A program made the position numbers and the translations under genes. A stretch of DNA of 64,000 bases from contig JAAYXE010000037.1 in the NCBI GenBank assembly GCA_012516075.1, positions 19,160 to 83,159 of the forward strand, read 5' to 3'. Below are positions 36,651 to 46,221 of the stretch, in pieces; the first letter of the stretch is position 1; each line of letters begins with the position of its first letter. The DNA comes from Chloroflexota bacterium. Lineage in GTDB: Bacteria; Chloroflexota; Anaerolineae; Anaerolineales; UBA4823. The notes under the pieces are model-generated. The model did not search any database. It was not told where the DNA came from and saw nothing but the letters and a program-made list of their open reading frames with translations.

Positions 36651-38024
36651 ATGAGCGCTATTGGGCCGATGAAAAAAGTTTCTGGTTGGGTGATCATCCT
36701 GACCATTCTGATTATTGCCAGCGTCATCGCGGGCTGCGCACAAACGCCTCCCGCCTCACCTCCAGAAGAACCCGCTTCGGAAACCGGAGGAGAAACCGCC
36801 CCAGAAGCCGGGGAGGGTCAGGAAACTGGATCCCAGACACCGGTCACCATCGATCTGTGGACTGAGTTTACAGCCGGAGGGGAAGCCACGGGGATCGAGG
36901 AACTGATTAACACCTGGAACAGCAAAAACAACGGTATCACCATTAACCACCGGCCGATCGGCAACGAGGAATTTTTCACGGTCGTCCGCACCGGGTTGGC
37001 GGGCGGTGAACCACCGGACCTGCTCCAGTTTGAGGGCTACCAGCAGACGCGCGACTTTGCTGCCGCAGGTCAGTTGATGGACCTGACCGATGTATGGAAC
37101 AAGCACAAAGACCGCTTTGCCCTGCAGGAAGCCGGTGAATACTCCTGCACCTATGAGGACGGCGTTTACTGCCTGCCCTACACGTTCCTGACCGGCTGGC
37201 AGATCTACTACAACCCCAATATTCTGACCGAGCATAATATCGAGGTTCCCACCACGATGGAAGAGTTCCTTGCCGCAGCTGAGACTCTCAAAGCTGCCGG
37301 AGTCACCCCTATCGCGCTGGGCAACAAAGACGGCTGGCCGGGTGAACACTGGTGGATGGCCTTCCTGGTGCAGCGCTGCGGCGTCGACAAGGTCTACCAG
37401 GCGATCCGCGGAGAAGGGGCTTCATTCACCGATGAATGCTTTGTGCAGTCCGCTGCAGACCTGAAGAACCTTGCCGACAGCGGATACCTCAGCCTGGGCG
37501 CCGTAAGCGATGACTACGGCACGGCACAGGCCGTCTTCCTCTCGGGGCAGGCTGCTTTCTTCCAGACAGGAAGCTGGTTCGCCTCGGGCTGGGAGCAGGA
37601 TCCTCCGCCATTTGAGGTTGGTATTATGCCCTTCCCGCGCTGGGAGGACACGGAGTTCACCGGTGATGTGATCGGGGCTGTCACGCACACGTTCGGCATC
37701 CCTGCCAACTCCGACGCCAGGGATGCCGCACTGCAGGTGCTGGAATGGCTGGCCTCCGATGAAGCGGCTGAAATCTGGGCCAAGAACGGCAACTCGGTCA
37801 TGGTGGCCGGCGCAGTGGAAGCTGCTGCTCCGCAGGTAATCAAGGACATCTGGGCGAAGGTCCAGGAAGCGGATGATTCACTGCCCTGGATTGAGAACGA
37901 GCTGCCGCCCGGTGTCGGTGAAGACAAGGTCTACAACGGCACTGTGGCTCTCATCGGCGGGACGATGACCCCTGAAGAGTTCGTGCAGTCCATTCAAGAC
38001 GCCCTGGAGGAAGCGCGCCAGTAA
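36651..38024 (+). CDS. Carbohydrate ABC transporter substrate-binding lipoprotein
   Basis: 457 residues. Lipoprotein signal with lipobox VIAGC, then a Glu/Pro-rich linker, then a type-I extracellular solute-binding domain: PVTIDLWTEFTAGGEATGIEELINTWN, YCLPYTFLTGWQIYYNPNIL, WPGEHWWMAF, AAFFQTGSWFASGWEQ. Captures an oligosaccharide or glycoside outside the membrane for the two permeases downstream. Strong RBS AAAGGAGAAGG. No ATPase gene is in the cluster, so a shared MsmK-type ATPase is expected elsewhere. Confidence 0.94.
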   Translation: MSAIGPMKKVSGWVIILTILIIASVIAGCAQTPPASPPEEPASETGGETAPEAGEGQETGSQTPVTIDLWTEFTAGGEATGIEELINTWNSKNNGITINHRPIGNEEFFTVVRTGLAGGEPPDLLQFEGYQQTRDFAAAGQLMDLTDVWNKHKDRFALQEAGEYSCTYEDGVYCLPYTFLTGWQIYYNPNILTEHNIEVPTTMEEFLAAAETLKAAGVTPIALGNKDGWPGEHWWMAFLVQRCGVDKVYQAIRGEGASFTDECFVQSAADLKNLADSGYLSLGAVSDDYGTAQAVFLSGQAAFFQTGSWFASGWEQDPPPFEVGIMPFPRWEDTEFTGDVIGAVTHTFGIPANSDARDAALQVLEWLASDEAAEIWAKNGNSVMVAGAVEAAAPQVIKDIWAKVQEADDSLPWIENELPPGVGEDKVYNGTVALIGGTMTPEEFVQSIQDALEEARQ

Positions 38025-38036
38025 AGCGTCATATAA

Positions 38037-38069
38037 AAGGGGCAGCCTGACCTGGTCGGGCTGCCCCTT
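38037..38069 (+). other. Intercistronic stem-loop between binding protein and permease genes
   Basis: Perfect 11-bp stem AAGGGGCAGCC/GGCTGCCCCTT with an 11-base loop and no T-run after it. In this position such hairpins stabilise the upstream message or attenuate the downstream one, giving more binding protein than permease. Confidence 0.75.
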
Positions 38070-38200
38070 CGTGTAATACGTTATGCGCCGGTTTTCAAGC
38101 AGCAGTGTTATCAAATATAGAACCGGACGGGGGAAGATCGATAACCTGGTTTGATGGAGCAGATCGATTCGAAACCGGCTGAGATGTTTATGGAGGTGCG

Positions 38201-39157
38201 ATGAGAGTGTCACCCGCCGTACAGGAAACTGCGACTTCATCACCAGTAGCTCACTCTGCGGCGCAGTCCAGCCTGCTGTACAGGGGCAGGGCCTGGATTC
38301 TGGCCATACCCTTTCTGGCCCCTGCGATCATTTTTTACACGCTGTTTCTGATCGTCCCACTGGTCGGAACACTGCTGCTCAGCCTGACCGAATGGAGCGG
38401 CTTTAATTTTGCGGATATCCGCTTTGTGGGATTGGAAAACTTCAGACTGATGGGCCGGGATGAGATATTCTGGCTCTCGCTGCGTCACAACCTGATCTTT
38501 CTGGGAGGCGCAGTAGCATTGAAAACCACGGTTGCGCTGGCCCTGGCGCTGGCCCTCGAACAGCGGATCCCTTTCACTAACCTGTTCCGGGGTGTGTTTC
38601 TCATGCCCACCGTGATCTCGCTGGTGGTGGTCGGGGTGGTCTTCCGCCTGGCGCTCAGCCCTTCCCTGGGTCTGATCAATCCTTTTCTGCAGGCTGTCGG
38701 CCTGGGGAGATTCGCGGGCGATTTTCTGGGGAATCCCAACCGCGCGCTGCCGATCTTAATCCTGATCGATACCTGGCACGGATTTGGCCTGTATATGTTC
38801 CTGTTTATTGCCCGACTGGCGGCGATCAACTATGAACTGCATGAAGCTGCTTTCGTAGACGGCGCCAATCTGATCCAGGATATTCGCCACATCACGCTGC
38901 CGCTGATGAAAGGTACATTGATGATGGTGCTGCTGCTGGCCGCAATCGACAGCCTTAAGCTGTTCGCCACGGTCTATGTCATGACCAAAGGGGGGCCGGG
39001 GCACAGCACCGAGGTGCTGTCGACCTGGGCTTATTTCCAGGCCTTCACAGCCAACAAAGTCGGCTATGGCAGTGCGATCCTGGTGGTTTTGCTGTTAATC
39101 ACTTTCGTGCTTGCCTACCTGCAGGTAACACGTTTCCAACCTCGAGAAGAAGATTAG
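38201..39157 (+). CDS. Sugar ABC transporter permease (MalF-like)
   Basis: 318 residues, six membrane spans. The coupling-helix motif near the C-terminal third reads ELHEAAFVDGANLIQDIRHITLPLMKGT, the EAA signature (EAA-x3-G-x9-I-x-LP). RBS ATGGAGGTG. Forms the membrane channel with the next gene product, from which it is separated by 13 bases. Confidence 0.94.
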   Translation: MRVSPAVQETATSSPVAHSAAQSSLLYRGRAWILAIPFLAPAIIFYTLFLIVPLVGTLLLSLTEWSGFNFADIRFVGLENFRLMGRDEIFWLSLRHNLIFLGGAVALKTTVALALALALEQRIPFTNLFRGVFLMPTVISLVVVGVVFRLALSPSLGLINPFLQAVGLGRFAGDFLGNPNRALPILILIDTWHGFGLYMFLFIARLAAINYELHEAAFVDGANLIQDIRHITLPLMKGTLMMVLLLAAIDSLKLFATVYVMTKGGPGHSTEVLSTWAYFQAFTANKVGYGSAILVVLLLITFVLAYLQVTRFQPREED

Positions 39158-39170
39158 CCAGGAGGGACGG

Positions 39171-39998
39171 ATGCGGCGCACAAAAATTTTACAGATGGCT
39201 CTTCTCTATCCGGTGTTCCTGGTGCTTTCGATTTCCATCCTCTACCCGCTGGCCTGGATGGTGTACAGCTCTTTGAAGAGCGACACGGATATCTTCGCCG
39301 ATGTTTTCGCACTGCCGAAGACGCTGTATCTGGACAATTATCTGACGATCTTTACCACCGGTGGGATGGATATCTTCTTCAGGAACAGTCTGGTGGTCTC
39401 GATTGCATCGGTGGCCGGTCTGCTGTTGTTTTCCTCCATGGCGGCTTATGCCTTTGCCACCTTCGAATTTCGGGGGAAAACAGTGCTGTACCTGTTTATT
39501 CTCATCGGTCTGATGGTCCCGGCACAGGCCCTGATCATCTCGGGTTTCAAATGGATGTCGATCCTGAAGTTGATCAGCAAGCACTGGGCTTTGATCTTCA
39601 CCTATTTCGGCTGGTCCTCCTTTGGGATCATGGTGCTGCGCAATTTCTTCCAGTCTGTCCCCCGTGAGGTGAAAGATGCTGCTTTGATCGACGGCGCCGG
39701 TCACTGGCAGATGTTCACCCAGATCATGCTGCCCCTGGCGCGCCCGTCGATTGCCACGATCGCCATCTTTTACTTCATGTGGATCTGGAATGACTTTATC
39801 TATCCTCTGGTCTACATGCAGGATCAGACGAAATACACCGTGCCCCTGGGGATCCTGTTTCTGAACGGGAAATACATCATCAACTGGGGCATGCAGATGG
39901 CCGGCCTTTCGGTGGCAACCATTCCACCGCTGATCATCTATCTGATCTTTCAGAAGCAGTTCATTCGCGGCATCCTGGCTGGCGCTTTGAAAGGTTGA
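39171..39998 (+). CDS. Sugar ABC transporter permease (MalG-like)
   Basis: 275 residues, six spans. EAA-type motif: PREVKDAALIDGAGHWQMFTQIMLPLARPS. N-terminal span SISILYPLAWMVYSSLK is typical of MalG-like permeases. RBS GGAGGGAC. Partner of the preceding permease. Confidence 0.94.
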   Translation: MRRTKILQMALLYPVFLVLSISILYPLAWMVYSSLKSDTDIFADVFALPKTLYLDNYLTIFTTGGMDIFFRNSLVVSIASVAGLLLFSSMAAYAFATFEFRGKTVLYLFILIGLMVPAQALIISGFKWMSILKLISKHWALIFTYFGWSSFGIMVLRNFFQSVPREVKDAALIDGAGHWQMFTQIMLPLARPSIATIAIFYFMWIWNDFIYPLVYMQDQTKYTVPLGILFLNGKYIINWGMQMAGLSVATIPPLIIYLIFQKQFIRGILAGALKG

Positions 39999-40099
39999 GC
40001 ACAGCTATTTGTACGGACTCACCGCCCGGTTCTCTGCGCGCGGCTGCAAGCTGTTCGTATTGACAAATCAAACACTGGTTCAATTGTGGAGGAATATTT

Positions 40100-43000
40100 A
40101 TGCCTGAATTCCCCTGGTCCCGGCTGCCCTTAAGCGGCGACCATTTCCGCTCCGCCCCCCGCGAGTACGGTATTCTTCCCTTCTGGTTCCTGAACGGCGA
40201 GCTGGACCCCGATGAAATGCGCTACCAGCTGCGTGAGTTCCGCGAGAAGGGCATGCCCGGGATCATCCTGCACGGGCGCTACGGCCTGGAAATGCCTTAC
40301 ATCGGAGAGAAATATCTGCAGCGCATCCGCTTCGCAGTGGAAGAGGCGGAGAAGCTTGGCCTGCACACCTGGATTTACGATGAAATGAACTGGCCAAGCG
40401 GCACGGCCGATCACCGCGTGCTCAAAGAGCGGCCCGATCTGGCCCAGCCCTACCTGGAGTGCATCAGTCTGACCGTGCGCGGGCCGTGGTTTACCTACCT
40501 GACCGGTGCCGACAGCCGCTACCTGGATTTTGAGCGCTCCACCCCGGTAGCCGCCTTCGCGCTGGGCAGCGACGGTCAGGTGATTGACCTCACCCCGAAT
40601 CTGTCGTTCACGAACGTGATCCCCTGGGAAGCTCCGGCGGGCAACTGGCGGCTGCTGTACATTGTGGAAAAGAAGGCCGATTATTACATCGACGCCCTGA
40701 ACCCGGAGTCGACGCGCGAGTTCCTGCGCCTCGGGTACGAGCCGTATGCCAGAGCGGTGGGGGAGAAGATGACCCGCCCGATGGTGGGTTTTTATACCGA
40801 CGAGCCCGCCATGCACTACTTCCTCACCGGCGGCGACAACCCGGTAGTGCCCTGGACGAAAGACATGTTCCGGCGTTTCAAGGAACGCAACGGTTACAAC
40901 CTGCGCCTGCGTCTGCCGGATCTATTCTTCGATGTCAGCCCGGACAGCGCCCGGGTGCGCCATGATTTCTACGAGACTCTGACCGAGTTTTACAGCGACG
41001 CGTTCTACCGCCAGATCCATGAGTGGTGTCAGGAACACGACGTGCTCTTCACCGGTCACCTTCTGTACGAAGAGTGGCTGCGCCGCATGGTGCGCGTGGA
41101 AGGAAACCTGTTCAAACACTACCGTCACATGGACGTGATCGGTGTGGACCACCTGTACCCGATCGTCGGCAGCCAGGACCGGCCTGACGAGCATGTGGCC
41201 ATGAAAGTGGGCAGCTCCGCTGCGCACCAGCTGGGGAGCGAGCGGCTGCTGTGCGAATCCTTCGGCGGGATTTTCATGGACGCCACCATGCAGCGCATGA
41301 AATGGATCGCCGACTGGGAGTACGTCCTGGGGGTCAACCTGCTCAATCCCCACGGGTTCCACTACACCCTGGAAGGGCCTCGCAAGCGTGACTGGCCTCC
41401 GTCGATGTTCTACCAGTACCCCTGGTGGCATTACTATCAGGGATTCTCGGACTACATCAGCCGTCTGAGCTATATGCTCACTGGCGGCAGGCACGTGGCC
41501 CGTGCGGCGGTGATCTGGCCGATCCACTCGGTCTTCGCCACATATACCCCGCAGGCCCGCAGCCAGGTTTTCAACCGCACCGAATTTGATTTCAATGCCC
41601 TCACCGATATGCTGCTGCGGGTGCACTACGACTTCGACTATCTGGATGAAGATATGCTGGCGGAGGCGGAGATCAGCGGCGGCAGCATCGTCGTGGGTGA
41701 AGAAGATTATCCGCTGCTGGTACTGCCGCCGATGCCGTATATCAAGCTCAGCACGCTGGAGCGCATGGAGCAGTTCGTCGCTGGTGGGGGGCGCGTGCTG
41801 GGTATGATCATCCTGCCCACGCAGGCTTTCGGTCCGGATGGGCTGGTGGATATCTCCGGCCGGGTGCAGGCATTGTTTGGCGTTGATCCATGCCAGATTC
41901 TGGAAACGTATACCCGGTACACAGGGGTCGACCTGTTCGACTGCGAGCATAAAGGCGGCGGAAAGACGACTTTTCTGCACAGCTACGCGCTGGCGCGCCA
42001 GCTCCCGCTGCGGCTGCAGAAAGAAGTTGGCACACCGGGGATTCCGGAACACCCGAATTTTGTGATCGAGCCGGAAGGCGATTCGGCCCGCTATTACTTC
42101 GTTTCGGAAGACGGCAGGCGGCAGGACATCACAGACGAGGTGCGGGAAGAGCGCCAGATCGTGACGAATAAGCTGCGCCACGCCCTGAACGGTCTGGTCG
42201 CACCGGATGTGGAAATCAGCAGTTCCGAAGTCCTCTACCTGCACCGTGTGCGGGACGGCCAGGATATCTACTTCCTGATCAACTCCACCCACCGCACCCA
42301 GGAATCGGAAGTCGTCCTCAATGGAGCCGTGCAGCCCTGGCTCTGGGATCCATCTCGGGGCAGTGAAACGCCGATTACCCCGCTGCGGCTGGTGGACGGG
42401 CGTACACATTTCAAGATCGCTCTTCCGCCGGTGGGGTCGGCATTCGTCATTCCCCGCCCGATCCAGGATGGCTGGATCAGCGAGACCAACGTGACCATCG
42501 ACGCGCTGGATGCCGGCCGTGTGCTGGCCTACGGTACCGCTCCCCGGGGATATATCGTGGTTCAGCGGGAAGGGCGTACGGAGCGCATCGAACAGAACGG
42601 CGGAGTTCCGGGCAGCGAGGAGATCCTGGATGAAGGCTGGGAGTTTGAGGCGGAAAGTCCCAACGCTCTGGTGATCGGCGAGTGGCTGGCGGCGGCAGAG
42701 AAATCCGGGGAGCCTGTCGAGGCGTATGCTGCCCCGCAGGCGGATACTACCGGGTGGCAGCGCCAGGTCCCGGGAGCATGGTCGTTCCAGCTTCCGGCGG
42801 AACCAGAACAGGCTTACCCGATCCCGGTCTGGTACCGCATCCCGTTCCATATCACGGATCTGCCTTCCAGCCTGAGCCTGATCGTCGATGGCTTTGCGGG
42901 CGCAGAATGGCAGTTGTATGTCAACGGGCGCGAAGTCACATCTCAACCGCAGCGCAGCCCGTTTGACAGCCAGATGCTTTCACTGGAAATCGGGGACTAC

Positions 43001-43492
43001 ATTCAAACGGGTGAAAACCTGGTCGCTGTGCGCCTGGTGCTGCGCGATGCGACGGACGGCATCACCGACCTGCTGAAACTGACCGGGAATTTCCGCCTGG
43101 AAGGTAACCGGGAAGCGGGATACAGCATCACTGCCCCACAGCGTGCGATCCGTCCTGCAGCCTGGACGGAGCAGGGGTATCCCTTCTTCTCCGGCCGCGG
43201 GGTGTACCGCTGCCGCTTCCAGGCGCCAGACACCGCCGGGCGCCGTATCTTCCTGGAAATCCCCGCTCAGGACGATGTGGTGGAAGTCGTTTTGAACGGC
43301 AGGCCGGTTGGAGTCTGCCTGTGGGATCCGTACCGCCTGGAGATCACCGGGGAACTGCAGCAGGGCGAGAACCTGCTGGAACTGCGCTTTGCCAACACAT
43401 TAATCAACCTGATGGAGGGCACTCCGCGCCCATCCGGCCTGATGGGACCGCCGGTGCTGGTGCCGTACAACCATTTCACTTTCGAACTGTAG
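40100..43492 (+). CDS. Large GH106-like glycoside hydrolase (alpha-L-rhamnosidase type)
   Basis: 1130 residues, no signal peptide, so cytoplasmic. The N-terminal barrel (GILPFWFLNGELDPDEMRYQLREFREKGMPGIILHGRYGLEMPYIG, WIYDEMNWPSGTADHRVL, VGFYTDEPAMHYF) fits the GH106/glycosyl-hydrolase-like group, with acidic residues at barrel strand ends as catalytic candidates. A middle domain resembles a beta-galactosidase-type trimerisation fold (GSIVVGEEDYPLLVLPPMPYI). Two C-terminal beta-sandwich, jelly-roll-like domains follow (WYRIPFHITDLPSSLSLIVDGF; RIFLEIPAQDDVVEVVLNGRPVG). It probably cleaves an imported rhamnoside or related glycoside. Substrate is inferred only. RBS TGGAGGA. Confidence 0.82.
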   Translation: MPEFPWSRLPLSGDHFRSAPREYGILPFWFLNGELDPDEMRYQLREFREKGMPGIILHGRYGLEMPYIGEKYLQRIRFAVEEAEKLGLHTWIYDEMNWPSGTADHRVLKERPDLAQPYLECISLTVRGPWFTYLTGADSRYLDFERSTPVAAFALGSDGQVIDLTPNLSFTNVIPWEAPAGNWRLLYIVEKKADYYIDALNPESTREFLRLGYEPYARAVGEKMTRPMVGFYTDEPAMHYFLTGGDNPVVPWTKDMFRRFKERNGYNLRLRLPDLFFDVSPDSARVRHDFYETLTEFYSDAFYRQIHEWCQEHDVLFTGHLLYEEWLRRMVRVEGNLFKHYRHMDVIGVDHLYPIVGSQDRPDEHVAMKVGSSAAHQLGSERLLCESFGGIFMDATMQRMKWIADWEYVLGVNLLNPHGFHYTLEGPRKRDWPPSMFYQYPWWHYYQGFSDYISRLSYMLTGGRHVARAAVIWPIHSVFATYTPQARSQVFNRTEFDFNALTDMLLRVHYDFDYLDEDMLAEAEISGGSIVVGEEDYPLLVLPPMPYIKLSTLERMEQFVAGGGRVLGMIILPTQAFGPDGLVDISGRVQALFGVDPCQILETYTRYTGVDLFDCEHKGGGKTTFLHSYALARQLPLRLQKEVGTPGIPEHPNFVIEPEGDSARYYFVSEDGRRQDITDEVREERQIVTNKLRHALNGLVAPDVEISSSEVLYLHRVRDGQDIYFLINSTHRTQESEVVLNGAVQPWLWDPSRGSETPITPLRLVDGRTHFKIALPPVGSAFVIPRPIQDGWISETNVTIDALDAGRVLAYGTAPRGYIVVQREGRTERIEQNGGVPGSEEILDEGWEFEAESPNALVIGEWLAAAEKSGEPVEAYAAPQADTTGWQRQVPGAWSFQLPAEPEQAYPIPVWYRIPFHITDLPSSLSLIVDGFAGAEWQLYVNGREVTSQPQRSPFDSQMLSLEIGDYIQTGENLVAVRLVLRDATDGITDLLKLTGNFRLEGNREAGYSITAPQRAIRPAAWTEQGYPFFSGRGVYRCRFQAPDTAGRRIFLEIPAQDDVVEVVLNGRPVGVCLWDPYRLEITGELQQGENLLELRFANTLINLMEGTPRPSGLMGPPVLVPYNHFTFEL

Positions 43493-43535
43493 GTTTATTT
43501 CTGGTTAATAATTGAGGAAGAAGGAGGAAACAGCG

Positions 43536-44939
43536 ATGCCAGTTGTAGATCGAAGGGAATTTGGGGGCCGGTTCAGCGTAACCGAGAACTCCCGGCGTCT
43601 CGCCAATTACCGTTATCTGGAAATCCAGATGATGGAAATGCTTGGCGGATGGTCGGCAACCACACCCCAGCTCTCCCACAAAGCGACGTTCGGCTACCAT
43701 GTGTACGATCACGCACTGGCAGCCGACCAGATCGGCGAGCGCCTGCTGCAGCTTCGTTCGTGGAGGGAGCGCCAGGAGCCGCCGAACGATGACTTTGCCC
43801 GCCTGTGTGAGTATGTCTGGAACCTGGATAACCAGGTGGACAGGCTGGTAGCCGTCTACCGGGTGCTCGAACCGCATCTGGTCAGCACCTACGTCTACCA
43901 TGCCGATGCGACCGACCCGCTCACCGATACGCCGACCGTGCGCCTGCTGCGCCAGCTCGCGGCGATGGGGCAGTCGCACATTGCCTGGGGGCACATGGTC
44001 ATTGATTCGCTGACCTCCACCGCGGCTGAACGCAAGCGCGCCCTGGAAGTGCAGGCCGAACTCGAGGGGCGCCTGGTGGAGTGCGGCGGGGTGACCGGTA
44101 AGGGGATTGAGTCACACTGGCTGGCCTTCCACAGTGTGAAGGCCGATAATGTACCTTCCAAGAAGCGCACCATCCGCAAGAGCGGTGCCTACACCTTCGT
44201 CAAGCGCGCGCCTGCGCTCGAACATCCGGTCGTTCAGGAGCCGTTCTGGTTCTCCGGAAGTCGCGAAGACTTCGAGAAACACTACAGCGCTGAAGATGAG
44301 TGGTCTATCGAAGGCTTCCGCCACAAGTTCCACCAGCTCCTTTACGGCGAGGTAGAGACGACTGACCGGATGGGAAAAATGCTCGCCGAGTTCCCCGACC
44401 TGCCGTGGGAGATGCGCATGGATCTGGCCAATCAGATGTGGGACGAGGCGCGCCACATTGAGATCGTGGCTAAAGCCTGCGAGGAAGAGCTGGGCGCCGA
44501 GCTGGGATACGGCCCGTGGCCGCTGGTGTGGTGGTGGATGCAGAACGAGGAAGATCCTCTGCGCCGCATCGCGGTGACCAATGGCTGGGCTGAGTCGAAC
44601 CTGATGAGCACCCTGCGCATCTGGCGCGAAAAGGCCGAGGAGCGCGGCTACGACCGGATCGTGGAGCTGGCCGACTACCTGCAGGCCGACGAGATGAATC
44701 ATGTCAAGCTGGTGAACCGCTGGGTGCGCGAGCTGACCGAAGAGGATCCCGTACACCGGGATGATCTGGTGGAGTGGGGCACCAGGGCGGTCCACCGCAT
44801 TCAGAATTTTTACTCGGGCGGGTACACCGAGGTCGGAGCGGGCAGGAACAGGGTGAAGTTCAGTTTTATCCGCTCCAATGAACTCAGCGATGATGAAGTG
44901 GAGTTTGTCGACAACCCCAGCCCCATTATCGGCGAATAA
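43536..44939 (+). CDS. DUF455-like protein with two ferritin-like halves and a complete diiron ligand set
   Basis: 467 residues from ATG 43536, after AAGGAGG. The first half (NYRYLEIQMMEMLGGW, FGYHVYDHALAADQIGERLLQLR) is a degenerate ferritin-like bundle. The second half has the ligand pattern E(272 or 274), E304-A-R-H307, E353, E386-M-N-H389, which is the E / ExxH / E / ExxH set of diiron carboxylate proteins. Known DUF455 members have no established role. A diiron oxidase, hydroxylase or radical-type function is possible. It sits within a sugar catabolic operon, between the glycoside hydrolase and a URO-D-type protein. Tryptophan-rich stretch PLVWWWMQNEED lies between ligand helices. Confidence 0.82.
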   Translation: MPVVDRREFGGRFSVTENSRRLANYRYLEIQMMEMLGGWSATTPQLSHKATFGYHVYDHALAADQIGERLLQLRSWRERQEPPNDDFARLCEYVWNLDNQVDRLVAVYRVLEPHLVSTYVYHADATDPLTDTPTVRLLRQLAAMGQSHIAWGHMVIDSLTSTAAERKRALEVQAELEGRLVECGGVTGKGIESHWLAFHSVKADNVPSKKRTIRKSGAYTFVKRAPALEHPVVQEPFWFSGSREDFEKHYSAEDEWSIEGFRHKFHQLLYGEVETTDRMGKMLAEFPDLPWEMRMDLANQMWDEARHIEIVAKACEEELGAELGYGPWPLVWWWMQNEEDPLRRIAVTNGWAESNLMSTLRIWREKAEERGYDRIVELADYLQADEMNHVKLVNRWVRELTEEDPVHRDDLVEWGTRAVHRIQNFYSGGYTEVGAGRNRVKFSFIRSNELSDDEVEFVDNPSPIIGE

Positions 44940-44951
44940 GGTCCGTTAGCC

Positions 44952-44988
44952 GGCATGAGAGCTGTGAATTGCCCACAGCTCTCATGCC
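44952..44988 (+). other. Strong intercistronic stem-loop
   Basis: Perfect 15-bp stem GGCATGAGAGCTGTG (44952-44966) with its complement (44974-44988), loop AATTGCC. AGATCTC follows, so there is no T-run. Likely a message-stabilising or processing hairpin between the DUF455 and URO-D-type genes. Confidence 0.8.
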
Positions 44989-45028
44989 AGATCTCAAGGA
45001 TGCTGTGTAAAACAGCGAAGGATGCAAA

Positions 45029-46195
45029 ATGAGCGAACAGATGACCGGACGTCAGCGCATGCTGACAGCATTTAGCCTGCGCGAAGCGGACTGCGTGCCC
45101 GTCGCCCCGGACCTCTCTGCCATGGTCCCGGTGCGCCTGTCGGGGCGCCCATTTGATGAGATGTTTCTGGACGGCCTGCCGCATCATGGTTACGCTTCCG
45201 CCAGCGTAGCCCAGGCTTATGTCGATGCCGTGCGCTACTATGGCATGGACGGGTGGTATATCTACGGCTCGCTTCCGGAGATCATCCCCGAAGAGCGGCA
45301 GTGGAAGGAGACCATCCGCCCGCGCCCGGAGGGCGGGCAGATCAAATGCCGCGTGGCGCAGACTCCTTACGGCGAATTGAAGACCGAGACCGTTTATTTC
45401 CCGGACGAGCCGCCCTGGGACACAGAAAAACCAATAAAAGACCTGAAGCGAGACTGGCCGCGCCTGCGCTGGATGATGGGGGAGGACGAAAACTGGCAGT
45501 GGGCCAGCGAGTTTGTAGACCGCGATCGCATCGGGGAGGACGGCGTCTATTCGGTTTCGATCGGCATCCCCCAGGACTGGTGGTTCTTCCAGCGCCAGGG
45601 CGGGTACAACGTGATGTTCTATGAATACATCGACGAAGAAGCCTATATGCAGGAGATCTTCGATTTTTACACCCGCTACGCTCTGGCCCGCCTGCGGGCT
45701 GTGGTCAAAGCGCGCCCGGACGAGGTTATGCTGGGTGGATCCGCCTCCAGCCTGAGCGTGAGCAGCCTCAGCAACTTCAAAAAATATGATCTACCCTTTA
45801 TCCAAGAAGCGGCAAAGATCTGCAAAGAGGCCGGGGTGTTTTCTCACCTTCATGTGTGCGGTAAAGCACGGAAGATCGCCGAACTGGTGGCAGAAGAGAC
45901 CGATGTGGACGTCATTGAACCGCTCGAAGAGCCGCCCGGAGGTGATGTGGACATTGCAGAGTATAAGAAACGCTACGGCCACCGTATTTGCCTGAAAGGA
46001 AACATCAACACCTTTGATTTCATGCTCAACGCTACGCCCAAACAGGTGGAAGAAAAGGCCAAACGGCTGATCGACGACTGTGCCGCCGGGGGTGGCTTTG
46101 TGCTCTCCACCGGAGACCAGTGTGGGCGCGATACCCCCGACGCAAACATCTTCAAGCTGGTCGAGGTCGCGCGAACCTACGGCCGGTACCGGTGA
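45029..46195 (+). CDS. URO-D-fold protein with a methyltransferase-type zinc triad
   Basis: 388 residues. Belongs to the uroporphyrinogen decarboxylase/MtaA-CmuA superfamily: N-terminal TGRQRMLTAFSLREADCVPV, and C-terminal FSHLHVCGKARKIAELVAE, DVDVIEPLEEPPGGDVDIAEYKKRYGHRICLKGNIN, FVLSTGDQCGRDTP. H275-x-C277 and C365 match the His-x-Cys...Cys zinc site of methylcobamide:thiol methyltransferases. True UroD lacks these residues. It would therefore move a methyl or other alkyl group to a thiol, or bind zinc for another purpose. No corrinoid protein is encoded nearby. It lies in a sugar-degradation operon. Confidence 0.82.
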   Translation: MSEQMTGRQRMLTAFSLREADCVPVAPDLSAMVPVRLSGRPFDEMFLDGLPHHGYASASVAQAYVDAVRYYGMDGWYIYGSLPEIIPEERQWKETIRPRPEGGQIKCRVAQTPYGELKTETVYFPDEPPWDTEKPIKDLKRDWPRLRWMMGEDENWQWASEFVDRDRIGEDGVYSVSIGIPQDWWFFQRQGGYNVMFYEYIDEEAYMQEIFDFYTRYALARLRAVVKARPDEVMLGGSASSLSVSSLSNFKKYDLPFIQEAAKICKEAGVFSHLHVCGKARKIAELVAEETDVDVIEPLEEPPGGDVDIAEYKKRYGHRICLKGNINTFDFMLNATPKQVEEKAKRLIDDCAAGGGFVLSTGDQCGRDTPDANIFKLVEVARTYGRYR

Positions 46196-46221
46196 CAGCC
46201 CCATAACAGCGAGGTGACCCA

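Noticed and set aside
40922..42946. 674-codon open frame antisense to the GH106-like gene
   Set aside because: It mirrors a high-GC coding region, has no RBS or recognisable domain, and its composition (His/Arg/Val-rich) is that of a shadow frame.
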